Source: Calcarisporiella thermophila CBS 279.70
Lineage: Eukaryota > Calcarisporiellomycota
Length of the DNA stretch: 64,000 nt
Direction: 5' to 3'
Assembly: GCF_041956535.1 (NCBI RefSeq)
Contig: NW_027192214.1
Location: forward strand, 283,687-347,686
In this document: positions 1-12,396 of the stretch, in pieces
Layout of the letters: every line of letters begins with the position of its first letter
Numbering within the stretch: position 1 is the first letter of the stretch
Position numbers and translations under genes: made by a program
The notes under the pieces: generated by a model
Seen by the model: the letters and a program-made list of their open reading frames with translations, nothing else
Databases searched by the model: none
Told to the model about the DNA's origin: nothing

Positions 1-707
1 ATGCCTATTTCTACGACGAAAACGGCCAGGATCAGCGATTACCTCACGAGCTACAGCCCAGTGTCTCGGTTTCTGCCGAGGAACTCGCCGATATTGGTGT
101 TCTCTCTTGGCAGTTAAAGGGAGAAGATGCACTTGATCGTATTGAGGATGTTTGCCGTGAACGCAACTATAAGAATCGGGATGAGGTAGGATAAATCCGG
201 AAAATATAAAGGTATAATGGCATTATTGACTTGGTATATTTACCTAGATAACAGTATCAAGAGAGGGCCTTGGCGAAGCATACGAGGCTAAGATAAAAAT
301 GTTCTTTGAAGAGTAAAATCTCCCAATATTCTTTCTACATTCCAGTTATAGTCAATGCACAATATCTTTATAGGCACATTCATGAAGACGAGGAAATTAG
401 ATTCATTCTTGATGGCACAGGATATTTCGACGTTCGCGATGCCCAAGATCGCTGGATTAGAATTGCAGTTGAAAAGGGCGATTTGCTTATTCTGGTTAGT
501 GTTGAATATTCCTCCTTATTTTGCCATTTATCTTGACATTGACTTCAATAATAGCCTGCTGGTATATATCATCGTTTTACAGTTGACACGAATAATTATA
601 TCAAGGCTATGCGCCTTTTCAAGGATGATCCTGTATGGACACCTATTAACCGGCCAGCTGACGCGAACCGGTTCCGCCAGGAATATCTGAGCTCTATCAA
701 GGCATGA
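1..707 (+). CDS. ADI1: Acireductone dioxygenase (ARD), 5' end cut by window edge
   Basis: This cupin enzyme of the cytosolic methionine salvage pathway oxidises the acireductone intermediate to the keto-acid precursor of methionine. Exons read as <1..185, 248..312, 374..494 and 555..707, and all phases join. The 173 visible residues run from AYFYDENG near the N-terminus to the C-terminal RPADA..FRQEYL segment. The metal-binding cupin motif HIHEDEE starts exon 3, assembled across the exon 2-3 junction (one base of the preceding Glu codon is on exon 3). The strand motif [13 protein letters not shown] follows, and the last histidine ligand lies in PAGIYHRFT at the start of exon 4. Only the initiator region is missing, probably a few residues. 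The family is about 180 aa, so the gene looks intact apart from the edge. Confidence 0.95.
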
Positions 708-955
708 TAACTTAAAGTAGAGCTTAAATATTTTCCAAAGCGGTGTTTCGCTATTGTAGCATATTCATATAAAAAATTTAGTCGATGGTCATATTCTATG
801 ATTCGCAATCATCTTTATGAAGCTATAGGTCTATATATATCATTTCGAAATAGTGGAAATAAATGAAATGAATGAGAAGGGAATTTGGCCGCGCTCAACG
901 AAAGAATCCGCATCATCATAAAAGCCAAACGCTTGAGAGCACGTGTACTTATATT

Positions 956-1705
956 TCATTGCATTGATTCTCCTGTACGCGCACTCGTAGGAACTGGTGG
1001 TAGTAATGCAGCAGCAACCCTACGACCTTCTTCTGCAAGCATATTATATGTGGAAACGGCTTGCCACTAGCAATAGTGTGATAATTTAATAAAAAATATC
1101 GAAAAAATTGAAATTGCAATTGTCTACTCACAGTTGCCATCTGCTCTAACTGTATACCAAACGAAAACAAAGATTCCCGTAGTACAGGTGGAAGGGGAAC
1201 GAATGTTGCTCCTGTTCCAAATACCAACAATTCTATTCCATCACAGCTATTAGATTCGTATTGTAACTTGATTATCTATCATTTTACCAGGCTTTGGGAC
1301 GATGGTCTGGAATACAGAAAATGAATCGGGGGTCCATTTTTCAAAAACTCCTCCAACAGGAGAACTTCCTTTCTGCATCTGCACAATTCCTTGTCCTTGA
1401 GGAACATCCCATAGAAATGCCTCTTCGCCCATAATTAGGATAGGCCCGCGGAAATGCAGGCGGTTGGATAAATAGAAACCATCACGTCTTACTTGCTCGA
1501 TTCGAATTCGTCTTATTATATCATTTTCATCAAACATATTACGAAATGATGCTCCGGGAGGCGATTGAGCTGCCTCACTGAATATTTCTGGTACTTTAGT
1601 TTTAGGATTATTCTGCCTTACCGAGGAATTGAATGCATAGCGGGTGCTATATATCGGTAATGATCTACACAAAATTCTAGCAGATTTCAATGTTAGGTGC
1701 TCCAT
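956..1705 (-). CDS. NDUFAF3: NADH dehydrogenase (complex I) assembly factor 3 homologue, DUF498 family
   Basis: This is a predicted mitochondrial matrix protein that helps assemble the peripheral arm of respiratory complex I. Exons on the minus strand are 1288..1705, 1132..1232 and 956..1066, giving 209 aa. The first splice produces the family signature PKPELLVFGTG, and the second joins QLEQMAT to the C-terminal TYNMLAEEGRRVAAALLPP block typical of Mth938/NDUFAF3 proteins. The first 35 residues are basic and serine-rich, as in a mitochondrial presequence. A complex I assembly factor argues against lineages that lost complex I, such as Saccharomyces and fission yeasts. The gene converges on ADI1, with 248 bp between the stop codons. 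Confidence 0.9.
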
Positions 1706-1878
1706 TCCAAAATTTTAGAAGTCTTTTTCAAATTGGGCCTGTTATAGTCAAAATTGACGTCAACATATAAAAATAGGTTAGAGACTAATATTCTTTTATG
1801 TCAAGAGAATGTAAACGGTAAAATATAACAACAATAGAAAATGAAATCTAGAAAACTATAAAATTAATCTTTAAAAGG

Positions 1879-3049
1879 TCACTTTGTTTTAAACAAATCA
1901 AGATATTCTGCAACAAATGTGCGAAGTATGATAGCCCAGTTCGCAACCGTAGGAGGATCTATTGCAGTTGCATTATCCTAATTGATATATAAAGTTGATT
2001 AGTAAATAAAAATATCGTACAAGATACTAATACCACGTGATATAATTACCTCCTTCGTATGCCATACGGATGGGAAAGGATAGGGAATTAAATGAACAAT
2101 AGGAACTCCGCGCTGAAGAAACGGAAGATGGTCGTCACCAATAAACCCACCAAGACTACTGTAGACAGAGTCGACAGAGAAATATGACTCCTCATTGTGA
2201 CCGCCCTCGCCTGCATCCTCCAGTACTGGTAGCGACCACAGTCGTTTCTCAAGATTAGCAAAATTGTTGAAAAGCCACGAAGTGGTCGGGAAATAGTTGG
2301 GTATACGGGAATTTGCTGCTCCTATCAGATCAAGTAGTATAAAAACCTCAATGCCATCTAGTTTCGATGTTGCAGGCATGAAAGGAGTATCTGTTCGAAT
2401 AATATAGCTCTGATCCCATTTTTCTGCCAAGTGCCTGTATAAGAACAACGGTGAGTCTCCTAATTTCTTATGAATTAAGAATAATTCAATACTTTGAGCC
2501 ATAAATTGAATCCGTTTCACTCCATTTATCAAAAGCCTCCTCGCCATCAAAAAATATTATCTGCAAAGTAGTGTTTGATGACTGATTAAGGAAACTATCT
2601 AAAGAATGTGCTAAGTCAATAAGTAATGCACATGGGACTGCAGAATCAGTAGCTCCAATAAATTCCACATCAGTATCTGGAAAATATTTGGAGTCATAGT
2701 GAGCAGCGAGGACCAAACGGCGTGGAGCATCGGGTTGCTTGGTTACGATGATATTGGTAAAGGACTTTTCTCCTAGAGGAGTATGAGCGGTAAAAGTATC
2801 ATTATCGACCTCCCAATTCAGATTGTGGAACATGGTGGTAATAAATTGGCGAACTCTTTCATTTCCTTCCGTTCCAGATACTCTCGGTACTAGTAGAGGT
2901 TTTAGGAATTCTCCATCAACCGCAAGACGTGAGGGTTGTGATAGATCTGCGAGTTTCTTCAAGTTTTCATCGCTTAATACGGTATAACCAACAGTGTACC
3001 CAACGAACGCAATGCACGCCGAGAGGAACACAAATAGGTTTGCCCGCAT
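1879..3049 (-). CDS. Glutaminyl-peptide cyclotransferase (M28 family), membrane-anchored
   Basis: The enzyme converts N-terminal glutamine or glutamate of secreted peptides to pyroglutamate in the secretory pathway. Exons 2493..3049, 2050..2434 and 1978 or below (1879..1977) give 346 aa. The start at 3049 was chosen because it puts a hydrophobic signal-anchor of about 20 residues at the N-terminus; an in-frame ATG at 3115 would add 22 mostly polar residues. Zinc-site residues are visible: Asp in GATDSAVP, the Glu pair in FFDGEEAF and His in GDDHLPFLQRGVP. The WSETDSIYGSKHLAEKW segment is diagnostic of glutaminyl cyclases rather than ordinary M28 aminopeptidases and is assembled across intron 1. 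Confidence 0.9.
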
Positions 3050-4253
3050 GTTTATTTTATCGTGATTTTTTTTAAGAGAGAAATAAGGATAGCAGGAGCT
3101 GAACCATTCAAGCATTCAAAAATGTCATTACTATAAAGAGGCTTAGCTCTCTCTAAAAATACATTTAACTCCAGAAAATTTTAAAATAGTTCGATAGAAG
3201 AGAAATAATTCACGTTAGAGACTAAAAATCTTCGCATCAGATCTGACTAAAGTATTGAAGTTCAAATGCTCTCTACACCTCTGTAGTGACTCATTTTTTG
3301 TGATTTAGCGCTTCGATAAATTACAAAAATATGACTTTGAGGTAAAACATGAAATATCGTATGAGTTCTATTGTTAAACTTTGTTAAACTGGCACTAAAC
3401 CATACAAAAAGCCTGTTTGGTGAAAAAGTAGATAGCGTATAGAAGCCTGTTGAAAGGATGGAGAATTTTCGCGATTCCTAAAATTTTACGAACTTTTCAC
3501 GTATATTTCAAGATTTTTTAAAGGGGAAGGAGTTTATAAACTATAGTAATATTGTAGAAAAAGTATAGGGAAGTGCGAACGTAATTCTTACTACATGTTT
3601 CGCTATCTATATGTTATCTATTTGTTTTCACCAGGCGGAATTTTTGTAGGGTAACATTATTTGAATCTCGGATTAGATTACACTTTGATATCACCGCCCA
3701 CTCCGGGTTGTCCACTAAGGGACTACAGAAGATAATAGGTGATGTATTAAATATCATCGTTGTAAAAGAAAATAATTCTGCTGAGATGTTATGAAATGGG
3801 TCTAAATGATAATATGGAAAGCTACGCATTCAATTCATTGAGAACTAAACATAATGAAACATGAGCAAAAACAAAGTAAAATTTATCGTAGCCGCTTTCA
3901 TTATATTTACATAACTACATATCAGTTTGAAATGCAAGGAATCATCCAAACTTATATGTTGGTATTTTGATAGCTCAAAGCCTAAGAAAAATTATTGCCC
4001 GTCGGGTGTTGAAATTTTCTACTGAGTAGTATTACTTTCAGTAGCGAACACGTCTTGATTCAGAGATCTTTGTCAGACCGTTAGATCACTAGTTTCTCTG
4101 TGTTAGCTTACTATCTTTATCTATTTTATTGACTCTTTTTTTCTTATAATTGGAAAGAATTGCGCTACGCTCTTTCGATCTCATTTTTTTCAATTTAACG
4201 CGGAATAATTACTTAAGCACCCGTTGCGTAGCAATTGAGCGGAATTATTGGTG
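3050..4253. other. Intergenic region between divergent glutaminyl cyclase and VPS10 genes
   Basis: The stretch is AT-rich and must contain both promoters. It includes an exact 10-bp tandem duplication (ttgttaaact twice) at 3371-3390. I see no convincing coding sequence, RNA gene or known regulatory motif. Confidence 0.5.
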
Positions 4254-7200
4254 ATGCAGGGTCTCCGATTATCCCGGAGCAGTCTCCCGGTGATGTGCCG
4301 GCGAGTGTTACAGATAGCTTTTATGATACTCATTTGTGCCGTTTGTATGGTCCAAACGCAAAATGTAGGTCTTGCCAAGACCGGCTTTGAGAATCTTCCC
4401 TCCACGATCTTCTATTTTGAGGATTCAGGAGTCATTCTCTACTTCGACTCATTAAAAGGGAACGTATACCGCTCACCTGATGAGGGGAAAAGCTGGGCTG
4501 CTGTTAGTGGTGTTCCTCCCAACTCTGCTATTTCTTTGATCCAGCATCCATTTTCTAAAGACTCGGCAAGTTTCCCTTTTATTGGTGAACATAAGTGCTC
4601 AATCTTATCAATCCCACTTTTAATTTAGGCATATATACTGGTGGCAGGAACAACCCACTACAAGACTGAGGATAAAGGAGAAACTTGGCATTCATTTGAT
4701 GTCCCATTGCCGCCTGCTTCAGAATCTCAAGTTCTAGCTTTTCATGCAGAGCGACCGCGGTATGTCCTCTACTCTGGGACAAAATGTGATCATAACTCAG
4801 GCTGGTCAGGCAAATTGTGTCATGATGAGGTACGAATATTTACCTTTTTAAACATGGTATTTATATAAACTCTTTCTTTTGATATAGACATTCTATACCA
4901 AAGATGCATTTGATACCCCTCCTAAACTGTTATTATCATATACTTCCAAATGCATTTGGTCACGTTCCACCACCAATTTCCAGAACACTCCTGTGCAGAC
5001 CATTTTTTGTACTGAGTTTGCTTCTAAAGATAATACGGGTGTGTTTGACCGTGTCAAAGATATTCGTCTAGTACAATCGGACGACTTTTTTGAGTCAAAA
5101 ACCGTTGTCGCATTAGAGAGAGGAGCTGAAGTTCGCGGGGTGGTCGGCATAGGAGCTGTTGAAAAATTCTTAGTCGCTGCGGTTAAGGTCCTTGAATCAG
5201 AAGAGATGATTATGTATGTTACCAATGATGGCAAACAATGGGCAAAGGCCCAATTCCCCTCCAGCGCCGGACCTATTCATGAGCACGCCTACACAGTATT
5301 GGAATCATCTGCGCACTCGTTAGTTGTGGATGTGTGGGCTACCAGAGGCTCCTACGGCACACTCTTCTTTTCCAATTCCAACGGCACATTTTATACTAGA
5401 TCGCTTGAACATACCAATCGCAATAATGACGGAATTGTAGATTTTGAAAAGATACATGGTATATATAATATATTTTATATATTTCGTGTAGCATATCTAA
5501 CAATATTTATAAGGTGTGGATGGTATTCTCATTGCTAATGTGGTAGAGAATTGGAATATGCTATCTGACCAGTGGCGTGAATCATCTAAAAAGTTGCGAA
5601 CAAAGATGTCTTTTGATGACGGTGGAAGTTGGCGATATATCAAGAATGTCGTTAATATTCAGGGAATGAAATTCGATTGCCTAAATCAGCATCATGAGGA
5701 CGAAGGTGAATGTGCGTTGCATCTACATGGGGTTACAGTTCCACACAATTTCGGGCAGGTGTTCGCCTCTGCTTCTGCACCTGGGGTTGTAATGGGAGTG
5801 GGAAATGTAGGGCCTAATCTAAAACCATACGATGAGTGCGATACTTTTCTCTCATTCGACGGAGGATTGACATGGAGAATGATAATGGAAGGTGCTCGCA
5901 AGTATGAATTCGGTGATATGGGAGGTATATTAGTGATTGCCGATGATGAGAATCCCACAGACCATATCCACTACAGTTTTGATCGTGGCGCTACATGGTA
6001 TAATTTATATTTTTCGCCCATTTTCATTTCAAACAAATCTCTTATTCTCACGGATTTTTACAGGACTAAATTTGATTTGGGCATCAGTGTTCGTGTTCGC
6101 ATGCTGACAACCGACCCAGATTCAACATCGCAAAAATTCATCCTCATTGGCTCGTATATAAGAGGTGATCAAAAAGGAGACAGTCATCCTATATACTTGT
6201 TCCAAATAGATTTCGAGACACTTAACAAACGGAAATGTAAGATTACCTTTCATAATATGGAAAACCACCACCCATTAATCAAAGCTGTATATAACCAGGT
6301 GTTCTTGATGAGAATAATCCGGAACGCTCCGATTTCGAAAAATGGTATGCGCGGAATATGGAGGATGGCCCCGATTGCCTCATGGGTCACACGGTAATAA
6401 ATAGCAGTATTTAAGTAGAAATTGATCCTCAGCTAAAAATTTTTTATTTGATAGACAGCATATTGGCGTCGTAAAGCTAATGCAGATTGCTTTGTTAACG
6501 AGAAATTCAGTGACCCTAAAATTATAGTTAAAGATTGCGCATGTGATGACGAGGACTTTGAGTGGTAAGCCTTCTAGTTCACTTGATTAACGATAAAAAT
6601 TTTTCTTGATATTAATTGATCATCTTTTTTAAAGTGATATTAATTTTGTTCGAGACAATACCGGCAAATGTGTGCAGATCGGACCAGACGTTGTTCCAGA
6701 GTCTGCTTGTAGAAATGCTGGGGATTCGTACAAAGGCTCATCTGGGTATGCAAATAGTTATATTATTGGCCTTACATTTATCTAAAATAATTTTATTTTG
6801 AAGTTATCGCTTGGTGCCTGGCAACACTTGTGATAGGGAAAAAGGGAAAAAACTTGATGAGCCTGTTGACAAACTATGCAAAGCAGGTATGTTTATTTAC
6901 TTAGTAATTTTGCTTCCACTACTTACTCTATTTTTCTAGACCAAGTTACTGCTCCACCACTTGGAGATGTAAATCATAAGTCGGTACGTAAACTTGCTCT
7001 CATTTATTTTAATTATTATCCTCAATTCTTACTTTTATTACTCGTTGCAGACTATTTTTTCTCACGGCATCGATTATTTCTATTATTTTGCAAAGTCACC
7101 GGTCATTTTACTTAAAACTGTTAACAACCAAGTATGGAGAAGTGAAAATGAAGGTGAAGATTGGACTCAGGTCTTGCAAGATGCTGGCCCTATTGGTGTG

Positions 7201-10200
7201 ATGATAATGCATGAGCATGATAATAATCGTGCTTATTTCTTTACTGAGACGGAGCTATACAGTACCACAGATCAAGCAAAGACATTCAATAAGATTAAAA
7301 TCCCACTTGGTCCTAACAAACTAGATCTTCCCCTCCTGGATTTCCACCCGGAACATAGTGACTGGCTATTATTCGTTGGTGCAACTCCTTGTCCAGGATG
7401 TCATACCGAGGCCTACTTCTCGTCAGATCATGGCTCTAACTGGCAACAAATAGATACATGGGTGGAAAAATGCATTTTTGGGCGGGATGTTGCTTTCAAA
7501 GAAACGCCTGAAAGCACGATTTTTTGCTCCTCATATCGTAACAAGGATTCTCATGATGGACAGGATATTCTACTTGGGCATAGTACAGAGGCTAATCCGC
7601 TTCAGTTCTATCGTACTGATGACTATGGAAAAAATAAGGAGATATTATTTGATAATGTGGCCGAGTTTTACGTTTTCGAAAAATTCATGACAATTGCCAT
7701 AGTAAGTATATCAGATTATTTTTTGTTTTTTTTTTCAAATATTGGGTGTTAATGACTTGATATATAGGAAAAGGGCGAGACACTTTCTTTGAAAGTGTCT
7801 GTTGATGGCAATAGTTTTGCAGACGCTCAATTTCCCCCTCAAACCCGTGTAGATAAAAACGTAATCTCAAATGAATAGTCGTTTATAAAACTAGATAACA
7901 ACTTTTGTCTCTTTTAGGCATTCACTATACTCCAATCTACTACTGGCTCCATATTTTTGGACGTAATGCGAACAACCACTCAAAATCGGGAGTTTGGTTC
8001 CTTGTTCAAATCAAATAGTAATGGAACATTTTACACGGTTACTTTACCAAATACCAATCGCAATAGTAAAGGCCTAGTGGACTTTGAGAAAATACAAGGG
8101 GTAAACGGTATTGTACTCGTAAATCAGGTGATAAATGCTGAGGAAGTCAATATTGGCGGAACTAAAAAAGTCCGCTCAATGATTTCATTCGACGATGGGG
8201 GTCAATGGGAACCGCTTCGACCGCCAAAAGAGGACGCGCTTGGTCGTCCGATTGAGTGTCAACAAAAATGCCAGCTAAACTTACATGGTCGTACGGACAT
8301 CCGAGGGCCAGGTGCCGTCTACAGTGCTGAAGGCGCTCCTGGGTTGATGATGGGTATTGGGAATGTTGGAGAATCGCTTCTTTCCTATGAGGATGGCAAC
8401 ACATATTTAACACGCGATGGAGGACGCACATGGACTGAAATTCGTAGAGGCGAGAGCCTTTATGAATTCGGAGATCAAGGTTCTATTTTGGTAGTAGTTG
8501 ACGATGAGGGTCCCACCGATTCTCTGATGTTAATATCAATAATATTCTCTTTGTCCATAGAGATTCTTTACTGATATTGTTCCATTTTGATAAATTAGGT
8601 ACTCGTGGAACATGGGGAAAGATTGGTCTAAGTATACATTCGCAGATACTCCTGTTCGTGTTTCGATCTTGACAACAGAACCAAAATCGTCGACTCTAAA
8701 ATTCCTTATACTTGGTCATACTATCCCTACTTCTACTCACGAGTCACAGCAAGTAGTTATAAGTGTTGATTTTTCCGGACTCCAGAAAAGAAAATGTGTA
8801 CTCGACCCTAAAGATGACTCAATCAACGACTTTGAGCGGTGGTCTCCTCGCGATGCGGACGATTCCAAATGTCTCCTTGGGAAGGAGGTAAGTTTTAAAA
8901 TTCACACCATTCAAATGGACAGTTCATAACTGGTTTATCTTAGATTATATACTGGCGTCGAAAGAGCGAGAGACAGTGCTATATTGGAGATAATTTTGGT
9001 GATCCTGATACAATTAGCGAGGGTTGTTCCTGTTCAAAACAAGATTTCGAGTGTGATTTTGGTTATTGGAGAAATGAAAATGGTGAATGCGTTTTATTCG
9101 GCTATGACCCTGATCGCCCAGCAAACTGCCCACCTGGAACAAAATATATGGCCAGCTCGGGCTACCGCAAGATTACAATGAGCTCATGTCAAGGCGGGGT
9201 TGATCTAGAAAAGAAAGTAGAAAAAGTGTGTAGCGAGACTGATGGAGTCCAAATTCGTACAATGGAGTGGGATACCCTAATGGCTGAGAACTTCTATTTT
9301 GAAAACACATCCATCGTCCTAATGCGCACTGTCGATAACCAAGTATACCGCACTGAAAATGAAGGGTATTCATGGACTCGTGTTCTGCCAGAGCATAAGA
9401 TAATCCGAATTTTGCATGATTCGCATTTCAACGATCGAGCTTTCTTTATTACTGAGGGGACAACACATTTTGTTACCAATGATCATGCGATTACATTTGG
9501 TAAAATCGACGTCCCTATGAAACCCAACTTCTTTGATATCCCTATCATTTCTACGCACCCAGAAGAACGTGATTGGCTGATCTATGTCGGCCAAAACGGC
9601 TGCGACTCTTTTCTCTCAGAGAAATGCTTCGCCGATGCCTACTATACACAAAATGGGGGTGGTAGATGGGATCCGCTCGGTCAATATGTTCGCAATTGCC
9701 AATGGGCTCGTGATGCTAAGTTTAAAAAGGCGGATACTAAGCTGATTTTTTGCGAGTTTTACACTGAAAAAGCCGGTTCACAATCGAGATTTTTTGGAAA
9801 AGAACTGGAGCTCTATGCAAGCTCTGACTTTTTCAAGACTTCGCGCGTTGTCTTTAAAAATATTGTCGGGTTTGCCACCTTTGAGGAGTTCATGGTGGTT
9901 GCTCAACTTGGTGAATCTTTGCAAAATCTGCGATTACAAGTATCATTAGATGGCGATACTTTTGCTGAAGCTCATTTCCCATCTGGTGTGCATGTTAATG
10001 ACGTAAGATCTTAAGTATTTTATACTTTAATTATCAATGTTTCTAACTTATACTCATTAGGCATTTACTGTTCTTGAATCCTTGACTCATTCGATATGGC
10101 TACATTTGACCTCGAATGTAAAGAGAGGAAGTGAATGGGGTACGATTTTTACTTCCAACTCTAATGGAACTTATTACCGGCTTTCTTTGGATTACGTGAA

Positions 10201-11878
10201 CCGGGACGAGAAAGGTTATGTCGATTTCGAGAAGATGCAGGGTATTGGTGGGATTGCACTTGCTAACCAAGTAGTAAATCCAAATCAAGCCAACATTGGG
10301 GACCCTAAAAAACTCAAGACTTTGATAACATTCGATAACGGAAGCAGGTGGAAGCGTATCAAAGCACCTGAGAAAGATATGGATGGCAAGAGTTACAATT
10401 GTGGAGAGGTATTTTTTTAAAATTTTATTTATAGAGTTTAGGCTAATATAACTATTTTGTTGGAAATTTCATTCTTCAATTAGAACTGCTTCCTTAATCT
10501 CCATAGCTATACGGAGCGACGAAATCCTCAAGATATGTTCAGTAGCTCTCCAGCTGTCGGCCTGATGATCGGAGTCGGTAACGTTGGAGATACTTTACTA
10601 CCATATCTGGATAGTGACACGTTCATCACACGCGATGCTGGTGTTACTTGGACTGAAGTTAAGAAAGATGCTCACATGTGGGAATTTGGCGATCAGGGAG
10701 CAATCCTTGTTCTCGTTAATGATGAAGAGCCAACGGACCACGTTTTATACTCGATAAATGAAGGACAAACATTCCATGAACTAGCATTCACCAAACCAAC
10801 TGAGAAAGTGCGTGTCACAGATATTGCCACGATACCCGGTGGTACTAGCCGTCGATTTATTGTCTACGGAACCAAAGGCTCTCATCCAACAAAGCAAGTA
10901 GCTATACAACTTGATTTCACTGGCATCCACAGGAACCAATGTACATAATTTTTCACCATAATTGGATGATTTATATATCACATCTAAACTTATATTTTTA
11001 GGCAAACTGGATCTGGATCATCCAAATGACGACGATTTCGAGCTATGGAATCCAGGCGATGTGAATGGCGAACACTGCCTCTTTGGACGCGAGGTAATTC
11101 TTTAGATATTAATGTATAGAAAGGCACATATTTATATATAATTGTATACATATGTATCAGGTAAAATATCACCGCCGCATACTTGGCCGTGATTGCTATA
11201 TCGGAGAGAAAATGGTGCAGCCAAGAGCTATTATACGAAATTGTACTTGTACAGATGCCGACTTTGAATGGTAATTTATTTAGAGTTAATTTTGAAGGTA
11301 ATTTTAACTAAATGTATACATATTAATATAGCGATTACAATTATATTCGCGACAGCAATGACAAATGTGTATTGACTCCTGGAGCACAACCTCTGCAACC
11401 GACATGCACAGCAGACCAGCTTTATTACTATGAGATGACTGGATATCGCAAAATTCCCATTTCATCTTGCGAAGGAGGCGTGGAGAAAGACAAAGGAAAC
11501 AAAATATATTGTCCAGGCAAGGCATCCTCTAGTGGCATATGGGCATTTATCCTCCTGCTACCCCTTGGAGTTGCAGGAGTAACCGCAATTGTGTGGTGGT
11601 ATCGCAAAGGAGGACAAGTCGGAAGAATACGACTACCTGATTCTGTCTACGATACCCCCTCTATTTTCGGGAGAATAGCCTTAGCAGCGTATGGCTTAGT
11701 CGTTACATTATTAGAAAAGTTACAGCTCCCATCTTTCATTTCACAGCTATTTGACCGGGTGAGATATACCCCTCTTAGTCAAGAAGAGCCTGCAGAAGTG
11801 CTGATGGATGATTACCTTCCTAATGGCCACTCATACGACGATGAGGATGAAGTGGATGAGGAGATAGAAAGGCAGTAG
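4254..11878 (+). CDS. VPS10: Vacuolar/lysosomal sorting receptor Vps10 with three Vps10 domains
   Basis: This is a type I membrane receptor that cycles between trans-Golgi and endosomes and carries hydrolases to the vacuole. Twenty exons: 4254..4565, 4629..4829, 4888..5458, 5514..5997, 6064..6236, 6299..6393, 6455..6564, 6635..6745, 6804..6886, 6940..6983, 7051..7701, 7768..7860, 7918..8528, 8599..8887, 8944..10002, 10061..10408, 10484..10940, 11002..11093, 11161..11270 and 11332..11878. The product is 2146 aa. A signal peptide occupies about residues 1-38. Three tandem Vps10 beta-propeller domains with Asp-box repeats (S-x-D-x-G-x-T/S-W) follow, at about 39-713, 714-1380 and 1381-2030, each closed by a Cys-rich 10CC module. 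One transmembrane helix lies near 2036-2062. The tail of about 84 residues contains a tyrosine sorting signal (YTPL) and an acidic C-terminus. Budding-yeast Vps10 has two domains and about 1580 aa. The first intron is GC-AG. Confidence 0.95.
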
Positions 11879-12396
11879 TTCTGGATTTCTACATATTGCG
11901 TTTTTTTTCTTTTATCTGGCGGCGTTTAGAGCAACATTTTTATTGATTTGTGACTCTTTCTTGGATTTTATGTACGTGTAGCAAAAACAATTTTACGTTC
12001 TTTCATACAAATTATTATTAGCCACAGAGAAACAAGGTCTCAAAATCTTATCATCAAATTCCAAGACATAACAACCTTTTGAAACTTAACAAACAAAGTT
12101 TTCCACGACCGTGAGATAAAATCGAGAACTGTTAATTATTGTTAAAACATGATAAATAGGAATATGACATTCTCGCCAAAGTTGCAACCTGCACCCACGC
12201 ACCGACCTTGTTTCCGTAGGCAAAAGCCTCTATCTATGCTCGCTTTTAGCCCAACGGTCATTATAAATAGCTTGTCTTAATAGTTTTCTTCCCCTTATTT
12301 TCTAGCAATTAATTCATCTATTTAGCTCAAACTCATTAAAATCTTATCTCCATTATTTTGAGCAATTATTTATTGTTTTGAATTTTTACTATTACT
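11879..12396. other. Intergenic region, VPS10 3' flank and MADS gene promoter
   Basis: The left part is the T-rich 3' flank of VPS10. The right part should hold the MADS gene promoter, including a TATA-like element. Nothing else is recognisable. Confidence 0.5.
12262..12269 (+). promoter_or_regulatory. TATA-like element upstream of MADS gene
   Basis: A perfect TATAAATA lies 128 bp before the start codon, at a plausible distance for a fungal TATA box with a medium-length leader. The position and match are what the sequence shows; function is inferred. Confidence 0.35.

Noticed and set aside
3614-3829. 71-codon minus-strand frame in the glutaminyl cyclase-VPS10 spacer
   Set aside because: No similarity to a known family and composition like the surrounding AT-rich DNA.
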